This document shows positions 43,776 through 53,215 of a DNA stretch of 64,000 nucleotides, piece after piece (positions within the stretch are counted from its first letter, which is position 1; each line of letters begins with the position of its first letter). The notes below the pieces were generated by a model. That model saw nothing but the letters and a program-made list of their open reading frames with translations, was not told where the DNA came from and searched no databases. Source of the DNA: Microbacterium cremeum (GTDB lineage: Bacteria; Actinomycetota; Actinomycetes; Actinomycetales; Microbacteriaceae); assembly GCF_015277855.1 (NCBI RefSeq), contig NZ_CP063812.1, positions 744,001-808,000 on the forward strand, read 5' to 3'. The position numbers and the translations under genes are program-made.

Positions 43776-44602
43776 CGACGCTCACCCTCTCGCCGGCCCT
43801 CGCCCCCGCGCGCGCAGGATGGTTCACCCAGACCGGGCAGGTGCTGCGTCGCTGGCTCCTCGCGTCGCTGCGGCAGGCCTGGGGTCCGGTCATGTCGCTG
43901 ATCCAGCCCGTCATCTGGATCGTGCTGTTCGGGCAGGTGTTCGCGTCGCTGGGCGCGCTCCCGCAGTTCGGCGCGTCGGCGGGCACCGGAACCGGAGGCT
44001 ACATCGACTACCTCGTGCCCGGCATCCTCATGATGACCGTGCTGTACTCGGGGGCGTGGGCGGGTACCGGCTTCATCGACGACATGAACTCGGGAGTGAT
44101 GGACCAGTACCTGACCTCGCCGGTGCGGCGGTCGGCCCTCATCACGGGCCAGCTCGCGCAGCAGCTCGTGCTGAACCTCGCGCAGTCGCTCGTGGTGCTC
44201 GGCATCGGATGGCTGGCGGGGGCCCGCTACCCGGGCGGCTTCGGCGGCATGCTCGCCGCGCTCGGCGTCGCCACCGTGCTCGCGACGGTGTTCTGCTGCG
44301 CATCCACCGCCGTGGCCCTGATCGCCCGCAGCCAGATCGCGCTCATCAGCCTCTCGCAGCTCATCGTGCTGCCCGCGACCTTCCTGTCGACGACCATGAT
44401 GCCCGCCGGCCTTCTGCCGCCGTGGGTGCAGGACGTTGCTCGCTGGAACCCGATGACGTGGGCGGTCGAGCTCGGGCGCGGCGGGCTCTCGGGGGACTAT
44501 CCGGCAGCAGGATGGTGGGAGCTCTCGGGTCTGGTCGTGCTCGCGGGTCTCGCATTCCTGTGGGCGGTGCGGTCGATCAGGGCCTACCAGCGCTCGGTGT
44601 GA
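43772..44602 (+). CDS. ABC-2 type permease (DrrB-like)
   Basis: A 276-residue ABC-2 permease with six helices. Typical stretches are VMSLIQPVIWIVLFGQVFA (about 40), YLVPGILMMTVLYSGAW (about 87), GVMDQYLTSPVRRSALITG (about 110) and PATFLSTTMMPAGLLPPWVQ (about 205), the last being the usual exporter motif near the fifth helix. It overlaps the ATPase gene by ATGA and completes a two-gene exporter. Confidence 0.9.
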   Translation: MTTLTLSPALAPARAGWFTQTGQVLRRWLLASLRQAWGPVMSLIQPVIWIVLFGQVFASLGALPQFGASAGTGTGGYIDYLVPGILMMTVLYSGAWAGTGFIDDMNSGVMDQYLTSPVRRSALITGQLAQQLVLNLAQSLVVLGIGWLAGARYPGGFGGMLAALGVATVLATVFCCASTAVALIARSQIALISLSQLIVLPATFLSTTMMPAGLLPPWVQDVARWNPMTWAVELGRGGLSGDYPAAGWWELSGLVVLAGLAFLWAVRSIRAYQRSV

Positions 44603-44611
44603 ACCCGGTCC

Positions 44612-44667
44612 GGCGAGCGGTGCACGTATTTGTTGGGAAAAACCACCAAATACTTGCGCCGCTCGCC
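44612..44667. terminator. Long imperfect hairpin between the exporter operon and lacI
   Basis: Arms of 22 bases (44612-44633 and 44646-44667, GGCGAGCGG...GTATTTG against CAAATAC...CCGCTCGCC) pair at 19 Watson-Crick positions plus one G-T, with loop TGGGAAAAACCA. It may end the exporter transcript or be a regulator site; GTATTTG-N14-CAAATAC is its AT-rich heart. There is no U tract. Confidence 0.55.
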
Positions 44668-44687
44668 CGCGTGTGTCTACCATGTCG

Positions 44688-44713
44688 TCGAAGCGTTTCG
44701 CGAAGCGCTTCGA
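44688..44713. promoter_or_regulatory. Two overlapping LacI-type operators upstream of lacI
   Basis: TCGAAGCGTTTCGC (44688-44701) and GCGAAGCGCTTCGA (44700-44713) match the palindrome at 45838 with a few changes each, 12 bases centre to centre. Autoregulation is likely. Confidence 0.7.
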
Positions 44714-44778
44714 CTCCCTGATTCGAACGGGGAGTCGCCGCAGCCGGCAAGGCAGCCGAGGCGAACGACGGAGTGGAC

Positions 44779-45801
44779 ATGGTGAAGATCAACGAGGTGG
44801 CCGAGGCCGCCGGCGTCTCGATCAGCACGGTGTCGTACGCGCTCAGCGGCAAGCGCCCGATCTCGCCGGCGACGCGCGAGCGCATCGAGCGCGCGGTCCG
44901 CGAGCTCGGCTACAGCCCCAACGCCGGAGCCCGCATGCTGGCGGGGAGCCGTACGCACATCTTCGCCCTCACCGAGCCGCTCCGGCGCGACACGCACGCA
45001 CCGACCCACATGTCGTTCGTGCTGGCGACCACCGTCGCCGCGCGGCGCAGCGAGTACGACATCCTGCTCCTGACCGAGGAGGACGCCTCGGCGGGGATGG
45101 CGCGCGTCGCCGGGAGCGGGCTCGTCGACGCGATCCTCGTGCTCGACGTCGCCCCCGACGACGAGCGGGTCGCGCTCGCACGGTCGATCGAGACCCCCAC
45201 GGTCTTCATCGGCGTCCCTGACGACCACGAGGGGCTCGTGTGCGTCGACCTCGACTTCGACGCGGCCGCGGCGCTCGCCGTCGACCGGATCGCCGACGCG
45301 GGCCATCGGTCGGTCGGGCTCGTCGGTCAGTCGCAGGTCGCGTACGAGAAGTCGAACTTCCCCCCGCGCGTGCGGCGGGCGTTCGAGCGCCGCGCAGACG
45401 AGCGCGGCGTCGCGCACGCCTTCCGCGTCTCGGGGGACCGCCTCCCGAGTGCCGAGACGACGCGCGCGGCGGTCGCCGACCTCCTCGACGGCGGTGCGAC
45501 GGCCCTCCTCGTGCATGCCGCCGACGACGTCCACGCCGTGGTGCTGGCCGAACTGGACGAGCGGGGGATGTCGGTCCCCGCAGACGTGTCGGTCGTCTCG
45601 GTCGCGGCGTCGTTCGACACGTCGCGGCTGACGCACCCGGTCGACGTGATCCCGCTCGATCCCGAGCCGTCGTGCGACCTCGCCGTCGCCCTCGCGGTGC
45701 GCAGCCTCACCCCGGAGCGCCCCGAGCCGGGACTGCACCTCATCCCGCCCGCCTATATCGATCGCGGCACGGTGGCACCCCCGCCGGCGTCCGCGGACTG
45801 A
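44779..45801 (+). CDS. LacI family transcriptional regulator of the glycoside operon
   Basis: A 340-residue LacI-type repressor. The N-terminal DNA-binding part is KINEVAEAAGVSISTVSYAL, then GKRPISPATRERIERAVREL and the hinge GYSPNAGARMLAGSRT (about 1-60). A periplasmic-binding-protein-like sugar domain follows, with GHRSVGLVGQ and VPADVSVVSVAASFDTS. The ATG at 44779 is favoured over the in-frame GTG at 44773 because GGAG then lies 5 bases upstream. Palindromes with CGAAGCGCTTCG lie before this gene and before the binding-protein gene, so it probably represses both until an oligosaccharide binds. Confidence 0.92.
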   Translation: MVKINEVAEAAGVSISTVSYALSGKRPISPATRERIERAVRELGYSPNAGARMLAGSRTHIFALTEPLRRDTHAPTHMSFVLATTVAARRSEYDILLLTEEDASAGMARVAGSGLVDAILVLDVAPDDERVALARSIETPTVFIGVPDDHEGLVCVDLDFDAAAALAVDRIADAGHRSVGLVGQSQVAYEKSNFPPRVRRAFERRADERGVAHAFRVSGDRLPSAETTRAAVADLLDGGATALLVHAADDVHAVVLAELDERGMSVPADVSVVSVAASFDTSRLTHPVDVIPLDPEPSCDLAVALAVRSLTPERPEPGLHLIPPAYIDRGTVAPPPASAD

Positions 45802-45837
45802 ACCCTCCCACCCGACGGCGCTTCCGCATACCCGCTA

Positions 45838-45851
45838 TCGAAGCGCTTCGA
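45838..45851. promoter_or_regulatory. LacI operator, perfect palindrome TCGAAGCGCTTCGA
   Basis: Lies between lacI and the binding-protein gene, about 58 bases before the ATG at 45909. Confidence 0.8.
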
Positions 45852-45908
45852 CAATTTCACATCGACCCCCCGCTCCCCGTCATGGGGATCAAGAAAGGAG
45901 TGCCGACG

Positions 45909-47213
45909 ATGGCACGCACCACCACCAGAAGGACCCTCGCGGTCGTCGGCACGCTGTCGGCCGCCGCCCTCGCCCTCGCCGCCTGCTCGGGCGGACCCGG
46001 CGACTCGGAGCAGGACGCGAACACCCTCACGCTGTGGCACTACGAGGGTGAGGACAGCGCCATGGGCAAGGCCTGGGACGAGGCCATCCGGATCTTCGAG
46101 GAAGAGACCGGCGCGACGGTCGAGTTCGAGGCGAAGGGCTTCGAGCAGATCCGCTCGACGGCGAGCCAGGTACTCAACTCCGACGAGGCACCCGACCTGC
46201 TCGAGTACAACAAGGGCAACGCGACCGCAGGCCTCCTGGCGAGCCAGGGCCTGCTCTCGAGCCTCGACGACGCCGTCGGCGAGTACGGCTGGGACGACCT
46301 GCTCGCCCCGTCGCTGCAGACCACCGCGCGGTACGACGAGGACGGCATCATGGGCTCGGGCTCGTGGTACGGCATCCCGAACTACGGCGAGTTCGTCACG
46401 GTCTACTACAACGAGGACATGTTCGAGGCCGCGGGCCTGGAGGTCCCCACCACGTACGACGAGTTCGTGGACGTGCTCGACGCCTTGGTCGCCCAGGGCA
46501 TCACGCCGCTCGCCGAGGCCGGGGCGGAGTACCCGCTCGGACAGCTGTGGTATCAGCTCGCGCTGTCGCAGGCCGATCGCCAGTTCGTCAACGACTACCA
46601 GCTCTACGAGAACCCCGTCGACTGGCAGGGCGACGAGATCGGCTACGCGACCGAGACGCTCAAGGAGTACGTCGACGCGGGATACCTCTCGCCGGACGTG
46701 TCGGGCATGAAGGCCGAGGACGCAGGCACCGCCTTCATCGCCGGCGACTACCCGATGTTCGTGTCGGGCAGCTGGTGGTACGGCCGCTTCGCCACCGAGA
46801 TCACCGGCTTCGAGTGGGGTATCTTCCCGTTCCCCGGCGCGGACCTCAGCCTCGGCTCGTCGGGCAACCTCTGGGTCGTCCCCGAGAACGCGAAGAACAA
46901 GGACCTCGCGTACGAGTTCATCGACATCACGATGCGTCCCGAGATCCAGGCGATCATCGGCAACAACGGCGGCGTGCCGGTCGCCGCCGACCCCGCCGAC
47001 ATCACCGACCCGAAGAGCCAGGAGCTCATCGCCGCGTTCAACGCGATCACCGAGCAGGACGGGCTGTCTTTCTACCCCGACTGGCCGACGCCGACGTTCT
47101 ACGACGCGCTGGTGGCCGAGCTCCAGGAGCTCGTCAACGGCACGAAGCAGCCCGCCGACGTGCAGACCTCGCTCGGCGACGAGTACGACTCGTACGTCTC
47201 GAGCATCCGCTGA
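45909..47213 (+). CDS. Extracellular sugar-binding lipoprotein of an ABC importer
   Basis: A 434-residue family 1 solute-binding protein. The signal peptide ends in the lipobox ALAAC, with Cys 26 as the anchor. The mature part starts NTLTLWHYEGEDSAM and continues with PDLLEYNKGNA, YGIPNYGEFVTVYYNEDMFE and FVSGSWWYGRF, the usual cluster-B features with an aromatic-rich sugar site. The ATG at 45909 follows AAAGGAG by 8 bases. With two permeases and two glycosidases downstream it probably binds beta-glucan-linked xylosyl oligosaccharides; this is inferred from YicI. Confidence 0.93.
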   Translation: MARTTTRRTLAVVGTLSAAALALAACSGGPGDSEQDANTLTLWHYEGEDSAMGKAWDEAIRIFEEETGATVEFEAKGFEQIRSTASQVLNSDEAPDLLEYNKGNATAGLLASQGLLSSLDDAVGEYGWDDLLAPSLQTTARYDEDGIMGSGSWYGIPNYGEFVTVYYNEDMFEAAGLEVPTTYDEFVDVLDALVAQGITPLAEAGAEYPLGQLWYQLALSQADRQFVNDYQLYENPVDWQGDEIGYATETLKEYVDAGYLSPDVSGMKAEDAGTAFIAGDYPMFVSGSWWYGRFATEITGFEWGIFPFPGADLSLGSSGNLWVVPENAKNKDLAYEFIDITMRPEIQAIIGNNGGVPVAADPADITDPKSQELIAAFNAITEQDGLSFYPDWPTPTFYDALVAELQELVNGTKQPADVQTSLGDEYDSYVSSIR

Positions 47214-47218
47214 CGGAC

Positions 47219-47253
47219 GCGGGAGGATGCCGCGGGCCGCGGCATCCTCCCGC
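47219..47253 (+). terminator. 17-bp perfect hairpin between binding-protein and permease genes
   Basis: GCGGGAGGATGCCGCGG and CCGCGGCATCCTCCCGC flank a nominal single-base centre. There is no U tract, and the permease follows 35 bases later, so it more likely protects the upstream mRNA or attenuates than fully terminates. Confidence 0.65.
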
Positions 47254-47288
47254 TCCACGGCCCCGACACCCCACGTGAGGAACCGGTC

Positions 47289-48272
47289 ATGACCGCAGTC
47301 CCCTTCGTCCGCCCTGCGCGGTCGCGACGGGCCAGCCTCCCTCCCGAGGAGCCGCTCATCCCGCAGCGCGGCCGCGGCGGCTCGGGCGGCTACTGGCTCT
47401 ACCTGATCCCCGGTCTCGTGCTGCTGACCGCCGTCATCGTGATCCCGCTGGTGTGGAACGTCTACCTGACGTTCACCGAGTACCGCGGCATCCGTCCCCC
47501 GGTGTGGATCGGCCTCGAGAACTGGGTCGAGCTGTTCCAGGACGCGAAGTTCTGGACCTCGTTCATCAACTCGGTCTGGATGATCGTGGCGATGGTCGTC
47601 GTGCCGACGCTCATCGGACTGCTGCTGGCCGCGTTCCTGTTCGACATCATCGGCACGAAGTTCGGCGGCCGCACCGCGAGCTTCCTGCGCGCGTCGTACT
47701 ACCTCCCGCAGATCCTCCCCGCGGCGATCGCGGGCATCGTGATCGGCTGGATCCTGCGCCCCGAGGACGGTGCGCTCAACGAGATCCTGACGAACATCGG
47801 CCTCGGAAACCTCGCGCACAACTGGCTCGGCAGTCCCGACACGGCACTGGCGAGCATCATGGTGGTTCTGGTCTGGATCCAGATCGGGTACCCCGTCGTG
47901 ATCTTCATGGCGGCGCTGCAGCGCGTCGACCCGGAGCTGTACGAGGCCGCCGAGCTCGACGGCGCGAACTGGTGGCAGCGGTTCCGCGCGATCACCGTGC
48001 CGAGCATCCGCCCCGAGGTCTACGTCGTGACCCTCACGTGCACGATCGCGGCGCTCAAGGTCTTCGGCCCCGTCTACGTCCTGACGCGCGGCGGCCCCGG
48101 CACCTCGACGATCGTGCCGGCCTACTACGCGTACAGCGAGTTCTTCCAGGCCCAGCAGGTCGGCTACGGCGCGACCATCGCGACGGCCCTGACGGTCGTC
48201 ATCGCAATCGTGGCCGTCTTCTTCATCCGGGCGCAGAACGCCTCGGAGCGCAAGGAAAGGGCAGGTCTCTGA
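47289..48272 (+). CDS. ABC sugar permease, MalF-type
   Basis: A 327-residue membrane permease with six helices. The coupling motif EAAELDGANWWQRFRAITVP (about 218-237) contacts the ATPase. Its first helix is YLIPGLVLLTAVIVIPLVWN. The stop overlaps the start of the second permease (TGATG), so the pair is translationally coupled. No ATPase gene is in the operon; a shared MsiK-type ATPase elsewhere is expected. Confidence 0.93.
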   Translation: MTAVPFVRPARSRRASLPPEEPLIPQRGRGGSGGYWLYLIPGLVLLTAVIVIPLVWNVYLTFTEYRGIRPPVWIGLENWVELFQDAKFWTSFINSVWMIVAMVVVPTLIGLLLAAFLFDIIGTKFGGRTASFLRASYYLPQILPAAIAGIVIGWILRPEDGALNEILTNIGLGNLAHNWLGSPDTALASIMVVLVWIQIGYPVVIFMAALQRVDPELYEAAELDGANWWQRFRAITVPSIRPEVYVVTLTCTIAALKVFGPVYVLTRGGPGTSTIVPAYYAYSEFFQAQQVGYGATIATALTVVIAIVAVFFIRAQNASERKERAGL

Positions 48273-49171
48273 TGGTCGCCCCCGCTGTCCTCACCGACAC
48301 CACCACCGCGCCCGCGCCCGTGCGCCGGCCGCGCGCGAACACGCGCAAGCGCCCCGGCGGCGTGGACTGGCTCGTGCTCGCCTTCGCGATCGTGGCCGCG
48401 ATCCTCATCGTCGCGCCGTTCTACCTGATCGTCGTGAACTCGTTCAAGTCGCCCGCCGACTATTCCAACAGCGGTCCGCTGAGCCTGCCGACGTCGTTCT
48501 ACACCGACGGCCTCGTCGCGTTCTGGAACCGCGTGAACTTCCCCGAGAAGGTGTGGAACTCGTTCTTCATCGCGGGGATGACGGCAGTGCTGGCGGTGCT
48601 CATCTCGGTGCTCAACGCCTTCGCCATCGGCATCGGGCGCGTGAAGGGCCGCACCTGGATCGTGCTGCTGTTCCTGCTGGCGAACCTGCTGCCGCAGGAG
48701 GCGCTGCTGTACCCGCTGTACTTCATGGCCAAGGCGGTGGGCCTCTACAACAACGTGTGGTCGGTGATCATCATCTTCACCGTCATCCAGGCGGCGTTCG
48801 GCACGTATCTGCTGTCGGCGGTGTACGGCACGTTCCCCAAGGAGGTGCTGGAGGCCGCGGCGATGGACGGCGCGTCGCGCTGGCAGATCCTGTGGCGCGT
48901 CATCTTCCCGATCAGCCGCCCGACGCTGTCGGTGCTGCTCATCTTCTTCTTCATCTGGACGTGGAACGAGTTCCTCATCCCGCTGACGTTCCTGGTGTCG
49001 AACTCGACGCAGACGGTGCCGGTCGCGATCAGCGTGCTGCAGGGGGACCGGCTCATGGACGTCACCACCACCAGCGCGTCGGCACTGCTGGGCCTCATCC
49101 CGACGCTGCTGTTCTTCCTCATCTTCCAGCGCACACTCACACGCGGCATCACGGCAGGAGCGGTCAAGTAA
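48272..49171 (+). CDS. ABC sugar permease, MalG-type
   Basis: A 299-residue permease with six helices and the coupling motif EAAAMDGASRWQILWRVIFP (about 193-212). Its first helix is VLAFAIVAAILIVAPFYLIV and its last part ends RTLTRGITAGAVK, usual for MalG-like proteins. It forms the membrane pore with the MalF-type partner. The GH31 gene starts directly after its stop. Confidence 0.93.
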   Translation: MVAPAVLTDTTTAPAPVRRPRANTRKRPGGVDWLVLAFAIVAAILIVAPFYLIVVNSFKSPADYSNSGPLSLPTSFYTDGLVAFWNRVNFPEKVWNSFFIAGMTAVLAVLISVLNAFAIGIGRVKGRTWIVLLFLLANLLPQEALLYPLYFMAKAVGLYNNVWSVIIIFTVIQAAFGTYLLSAVYGTFPKEVLEAAAMDGASRWQILWRVIFPISRPTLSVLLIFFFIWTWNEFLIPLTFLVSNSTQTVPVAISVLQGDRLMDVTTTSASALLGLIPTLLFFLIFQRTLTRGITAGAVK

Positions 49172-51409
49172 ATGAAGTTCACCGACGGGTTCTGGCAGCT
49201 CCGACCGGGCGTCACCGCGCTGTACGCGCAGGAGGCGTACGACATCGAGGCGACGGATGCCACCGCCGACGGCCCCGGTCTCGTGGTCACGGCGCCCACG
49301 AGCGTCATCTCCCAGCGCGGAGACACGCTCAACCGCCCCGTGCTGACGGTCACGCTGTCGTCGCCGCTGGAGGGCGTGGTGCGCGTGCGGATCTCGCACC
49401 ACCGCGGACGGGCGTGGCACGGCGGGTTCGGCCTGCCCGGTGCCGTCGACGGCGGAGCGGGCGAGGCATCCGTCGCCGTCGACGGCGGGGTGCTCGCGAC
49501 CGGACCGCTGACGGCGCGCGTCGCGCCCGGCGCGCCCTGGTCGCTGTCGTTCGAACAGGACGGGGTGCGGCTCACCGGCAGCGGCCGCAAGGCGCAGGGC
49601 TACATCCAGCTGGCGCAGGCGACGGATGCCGCGCACGGCGTCGCCGGGAACGCTCGCGGCGGCCTCGGCGCACCGCGGTCGGCGACCTACGTCCACGAGC
49701 AGCTCGACCTCGGGGTGGGCGAGCTCGTCTACGGCCTCGGCGAGCGCTTCGGTCCGCTCGTCAAGAACGGGCAGACGGTCGAGATCTGGAACGCCGACGG
49801 CGGGACCTCGAGCGAGCAGGCCTACAAGAACGTGCCGTTCTACCTCTCCAGCCGCGGGTACGGCGTGCTGGTCAACGACCCGGGCCACGTCTCGTTCGAG
49901 GTCGGCTCGGAAGCGGTCGAGCGCGTGCAGTTCTCGGTCGCGGGCGAGGAGCTCGAGTACTTCGTGATCGCGGGTCCCACCCCGAAGGACGTCCTGACGC
50001 GCTACACGGCGCTCACCGGGCGGCCGCCGGTCGTGCCGGCGTGGTCGTACGGGCTGTGGCTCTCGACATCGTTCACGACGGACTACGACGAGGCGACCGT
50101 CACGTCGTTCATCGACGAGATGGCCCGGCACGAGCTGCCGGTGTCGGTGTTCCACTTCGACTGCTTCTGGATGCGCGAGTTCAACTGGTGCGACTTCGAG
50201 TGGGATCCGCGGGTGTTCCCCGAACCGTCGGCCATGCTGGCGCGGCTGCACGAGAAGGACCTGCGCGTGTGCGTGTGGATCAACCCGTACATCGGGCAGC
50301 GCTCGCCGCTGTTCGACGAGGCCGCGTCGCAGGGATTCCTCGTGAAGCGCCCCGACGGGTCGGTGTGGCAGTGGGACCTGTGGCAGGCCGGCATGGGCCT
50401 GGTCGACTTCACCAACCCCGAGGCGACGGCGTGGTACCAGTCGAAGCTGCGCGCCCTCGTCGATCAGGGCGTCGACTGCTTCAAGACCGACTTCGGCGAG
50501 CGGATCCCGCTCGACGTCGCCTACTTCGACGGCTCGGACCCCGAGCGCATGCACAACCTCTACACGCAGCTCTACAACCAGGCGGTGTACGACGTGCTGG
50601 TCGAGGCGCGCGGCGAAGGGGAGGCGGTGCTGTTCGCGCGCTCGGCGACCGCGGGCGGCCAGACCATGCCGGTGCACTGGGGTGGCGATTCCACCTCGAC
50701 GTTCGAGTCGATGGCCGAGACGCTGCGCGGCGGGCTGTCGCTCGCGTTCTCGGGCTTCGCGCACTGGAGCCATGACATCGGCGGCTTCGAGGGAACGCCG
50801 GATGCCACGGTGTTCAAGCGGTGGACCGCCTTCGGTCTGCTCGGCTCGCACTCCCGCTTCCACGGCTCGGGCTCGTACCGCGTGCCGTGGGCCTTCGACG
50901 AGGAGGCCGTCGAGGTCACGCGCGTCTTCACGCACCTCAAGATGCACCTGATGCCGTACCTGTTCCAGACGGGGGTGGATGCCGCCGCCACCGGCCTGCC
51001 GACGCTGCGGCCGATGCAGCTCGAGTTCCCCGACGACCCCGCGGTCGCGTACCTCGACCAGCAGTACATGCTCGGCCGCGACCTCCTGGTCGCGCCCGTC
51101 CTCTCGGCATCCGGAGACGTCGAGTTCTACCTGCCGGCGGGCACCTGGACGAATCTGCTCACCGGCGAGGAGGTCCAGGGCGGCTCGTGGCGGCGTGAGA
51201 ACCACGGCTTCACCTCGCTGCCGCTGTACGTGCGGCCGGGGGCGGTCATCCCCTGGGGTGCGCGCAGCGACCGACCCGACTACGACTACCTCGACGGCCT
51301 GCGGCTGCGGGTCTTCCCGGGCGGAGAGGGCGAGGCATCCGTCACCGTCACGAACCCCGACGGGCGCTCGCAGTCCTTTAGGGTGAATCTCTCGGAGGTG
51401 ACCAGATGA
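49172..51409 (+). CDS. yicI: Alpha-xylosidase, GH31 family
   Basis: A 745-residue GH31 enzyme that removes alpha-linked xylose from xyloglucan oligosaccharides such as isoprimeverose. It resembles E. coli YicI in length and motifs: the nucleophile motif [11 protein letters not shown] (Asp near 440), [12 protein letters not shown] (acid/base Asp near 506) and [19 protein letters not shown] (about 328-346), which belongs to the alpha-xylosidase subgroup. There is no signal peptide, so it acts on imported sugar. Its stop overlaps the next start as ATGA, which suggests joint cleavage of alpha-xylosyl-beta-glucosides with the GH1 enzyme. Confidence 0.93.
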   Translation: MKFTDGFWQLRPGVTALYAQEAYDIEATDATADGPGLVVTAPTSVISQRGDTLNRPVLTVTLSSPLEGVVRVRISHHRGRAWHGGFGLPGAVDGGAGEASVAVDGGVLATGPLTARVAPGAPWSLSFEQDGVRLTGSGRKAQGYIQLAQATDAAHGVAGNARGGLGAPRSATYVHEQLDLGVGELVYGLGERFGPLVKNGQTVEIWNADGGTSSEQAYKNVPFYLSSRGYGVLVNDPGHVSFEVGSEAVERVQFSVAGEELEYFVIAGPTPKDVLTRYTALTGRPPVVPAWSYGLWLSTSFTTDYDEATVTSFIDEMARHELPVSVFHFDCFWMREFNWCDFEWDPRVFPEPSAMLARLHEKDLRVCVWINPYIGQRSPLFDEAASQGFLVKRPDGSVWQWDLWQAGMGLVDFTNPEATAWYQSKLRALVDQGVDCFKTDFGERIPLDVAYFDGSDPERMHNLYTQLYNQAVYDVLVEARGEGEAVLFARSATAGGQTMPVHWGGDSTSTFESMAETLRGGLSLAFSGFAHWSHDIGGFEGTPDATVFKRWTAFGLLGSHSRFHGSGSYRVPWAFDEEAVEVTRVFTHLKMHLMPYLFQTGVDAAATGLPTLRPMQLEFPDDPAVAYLDQQYMLGRDLLVAPVLSASGDVEFYLPAGTWTNLLTGEEVQGGSWRRENHGFTSLPLYVRPGAVIPWGARSDRPDYDYLDGLRLRVFPGGEGEASVTVTNPDGRSQSFRVNLSEVTR

Positions 51410-52890
51410 CGACACCCTCTCGCCGGTCGTTGCGCGAGCAGAACGAGACGGCACGCCCTGGACCGCAGGGGAACCCCGACTACCGCGACGCCGGTCTGGT
51501 GTTCCCTCCCGGGTTCACGTTCGGGTCGGCGACGGCCGCGTACCAGGTGGAGGGCGCGTTCGACGAGGACGGCCGGGGCCCGTCGATCTGGGACACCTTC
51601 TCGAAGACGCCCGGCAAGGTGTGGAACGGCGACACCGGCGATGTCGCATGTGACCACTACCACCGCTGGGAGAGCGACCTCGACCTCATGAAGGAGCTCG
51701 GCCTGGGCGCCTACCGGTTCTCGATCGCGTGGCCGCGCATCCAGCCGACGGGAACCGGTGCGGTGAATCAGGCCGGCGTCGACTTCTACTCGCGTCTCGT
51801 CGACGGGCTGCTCGAGCGCGGCATCCGCCCGGTCGCGACGCTATATCACTGGGACCTGCCGCAGGCGCTGGAGGATGCCGGGGGCTGGCCCTCGCGTGCG
51901 ACCGCCGACGCGTTCGAGCGCTACGCCGAGATCATGGGTGCGGCGCTCGGCGACCGCGTGCACACCTGGACGACGCTCAACGAGCCGTGGTGCTCGGCCT
52001 ACCTCGGCTACGGCCAGGGCGGGCACGCGCCGGGCCGCCACGAGCCCGCCGCCGCGCTGGCCGCGGTGCACCACCTGAACCTCGCCCACGGGCGGGCCGT
52101 CCAGGCGCTCCGGGCGACCTCGACCGGCGACCCGCAGTACTCGGTGACGCTCAACTTCCACGTGCTGCGCGGCCTCGGCGACGGCGCGGACGAGGCGATG
52201 CGCCGCATCGACGGCCTCGCGAACCGTGCGTTCACGCACCCCCTGCTGCGCGGCGAGTACCCGGCCGATCTGCTCGAGGACACGGCATCCGTCACCGACT
52301 GGTCGTTCGTGCAGGACGGCGACCTCGCCGCGATCCACCAGCCGATCGACGTGCTCGGCGTCAACTACTACTCGACCGCGACCGTGCGGCTGTGGGACGG
52401 CGTGTCGCCGAAGCAGATGAACGACGGGCACAAGGGCGCCGCCGGCGGCACCGCGTGGCCGGGCAGCGACCAGGTCGTCGAGTTCGTCGAGCAGCCCGGG
52501 CCCTACACCGCCATGGGCTGGAACATCGCGCCCGAGGGTCTCGAAGAGCTGCTGGTGTCGCTGTCGGAGCAGTTCCCGGCGCAGCCGCTCATGGTGACCG
52601 AGAACGGCGCCGCGTTCGACGACGTCGTGGCCGAGGACGGATCGGTGCCCGACCCCGAGCGGCTCGACTACCTCCGCCGGCATTTCACGGCCGCGCACCG
52701 GGCGATCCAGCGCGGTGTCGACCTGCGGGGATACTTCGTGTGGTCGCTCCTCGACAACTTCGAGTGGGGTTACGGGTACGCGAAGCGCTTCGGCATCGTG
52801 CGCGTCGACTTCGACACGCTCGACCGCACCGTGAAAGACAGCGGGCTCTGGTACGGGCAGCTGGCCCGCACGGGCGTCGTCCCCGGCTGA
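51406..52890 (+). CDS. Beta-glucosidase, GH1 family
   Basis: A 494-residue GH1 enzyme with both catalytic glutamates in place: [12 protein letters not shown] (acid/base, about 191) and [12 protein letters not shown] (nucleophile, about 400). The aglycone region [18 protein letters not shown] near the end is typical of GH1. The first 30 residues are an extra basic tail with no signal peptide, so the enzyme is cytoplasmic. It is coupled by ATGA to the alpha-xylosidase and should cut the beta-glucosyl backbone after xylose removal. Confidence 0.94.
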   Translation: MTTPSRRSLREQNETARPGPQGNPDYRDAGLVFPPGFTFGSATAAYQVEGAFDEDGRGPSIWDTFSKTPGKVWNGDTGDVACDHYHRWESDLDLMKELGLGAYRFSIAWPRIQPTGTGAVNQAGVDFYSRLVDGLLERGIRPVATLYHWDLPQALEDAGGWPSRATADAFERYAEIMGAALGDRVHTWTTLNEPWCSAYLGYGQGGHAPGRHEPAAALAAVHHLNLAHGRAVQALRATSTGDPQYSVTLNFHVLRGLGDGADEAMRRIDGLANRAFTHPLLRGEYPADLLEDTASVTDWSFVQDGDLAAIHQPIDVLGVNYYSTATVRLWDGVSPKQMNDGHKGAAGGTAWPGSDQVVEFVEQPGPYTAMGWNIAPEGLEELLVSLSEQFPAQPLMVTENGAAFDDVVAEDGSVPDPERLDYLRRHFTAAHRAIQRGVDLRGYFVWSLLDNFEWGYGYAKRFGIVRVDFDTLDRTVKDSGLWYGQLARTGVVPG

Positions 52891-52901
52891 CGGGTGCGGC
52901 G

Positions 52902-53193
52902 CGTTTCGTCTCGGTCGCTGCGCTCCCTCGCTCAACGACCGGGTTGCGGTCGCTGCGCTTCCGTCGCTCAACGACCGGGTTGCGGTCGCTGCGCTTCCGT
53001 CGCTCAACGGCCGGGTTGCGGTCGCTGCGCTTCCGTCGCTCAACGGCCGGGTTGCGGTCGTTGCGCTTCCGTCGCTCAACGGCCGGGTTGCGTTCGTTGC
53101 GCTTCCGTCGCTCAACGGCCGGGTTGCGGTCGTTGCGCTTCGTTGCTCGACGGCCGGGTTGCGTTCGTTGAGCGAGCGAAGCGAGACGAAACG
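52902..53193. repeat. Seven 36-bp tandem units ended by one inverted copy
   Basis: Units of GGTCGCTGCGCTTCCGTC + GCTCAACGGCCGGGTTGC run from 52913 to 53162. GTTTCGTCTC precedes them, and GTTCGTTGAGCGAGCG with AGCGAGACGAAACG closes the block in the opposite orientation. The 325-base gap between the GH1 and DUF885 genes is filled by this array plus the DUF885 promoter. Confidence 0.9.
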
Positions 53194-53203
53194 CGCCGCC
53201 GCC

Positions 53204-53209
53204 TAGGCT
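53204..53209 (+). promoter_or_regulatory. -10 hexamer TAGGCT of the DUF885 gene
   Basis: Ends 6 bases before the GTG at 53216. Its upstream region is the repeat array, so the repeat may supply the -35 region. Confidence 0.5.
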
Positions 53210-53215
53210 GAATCG

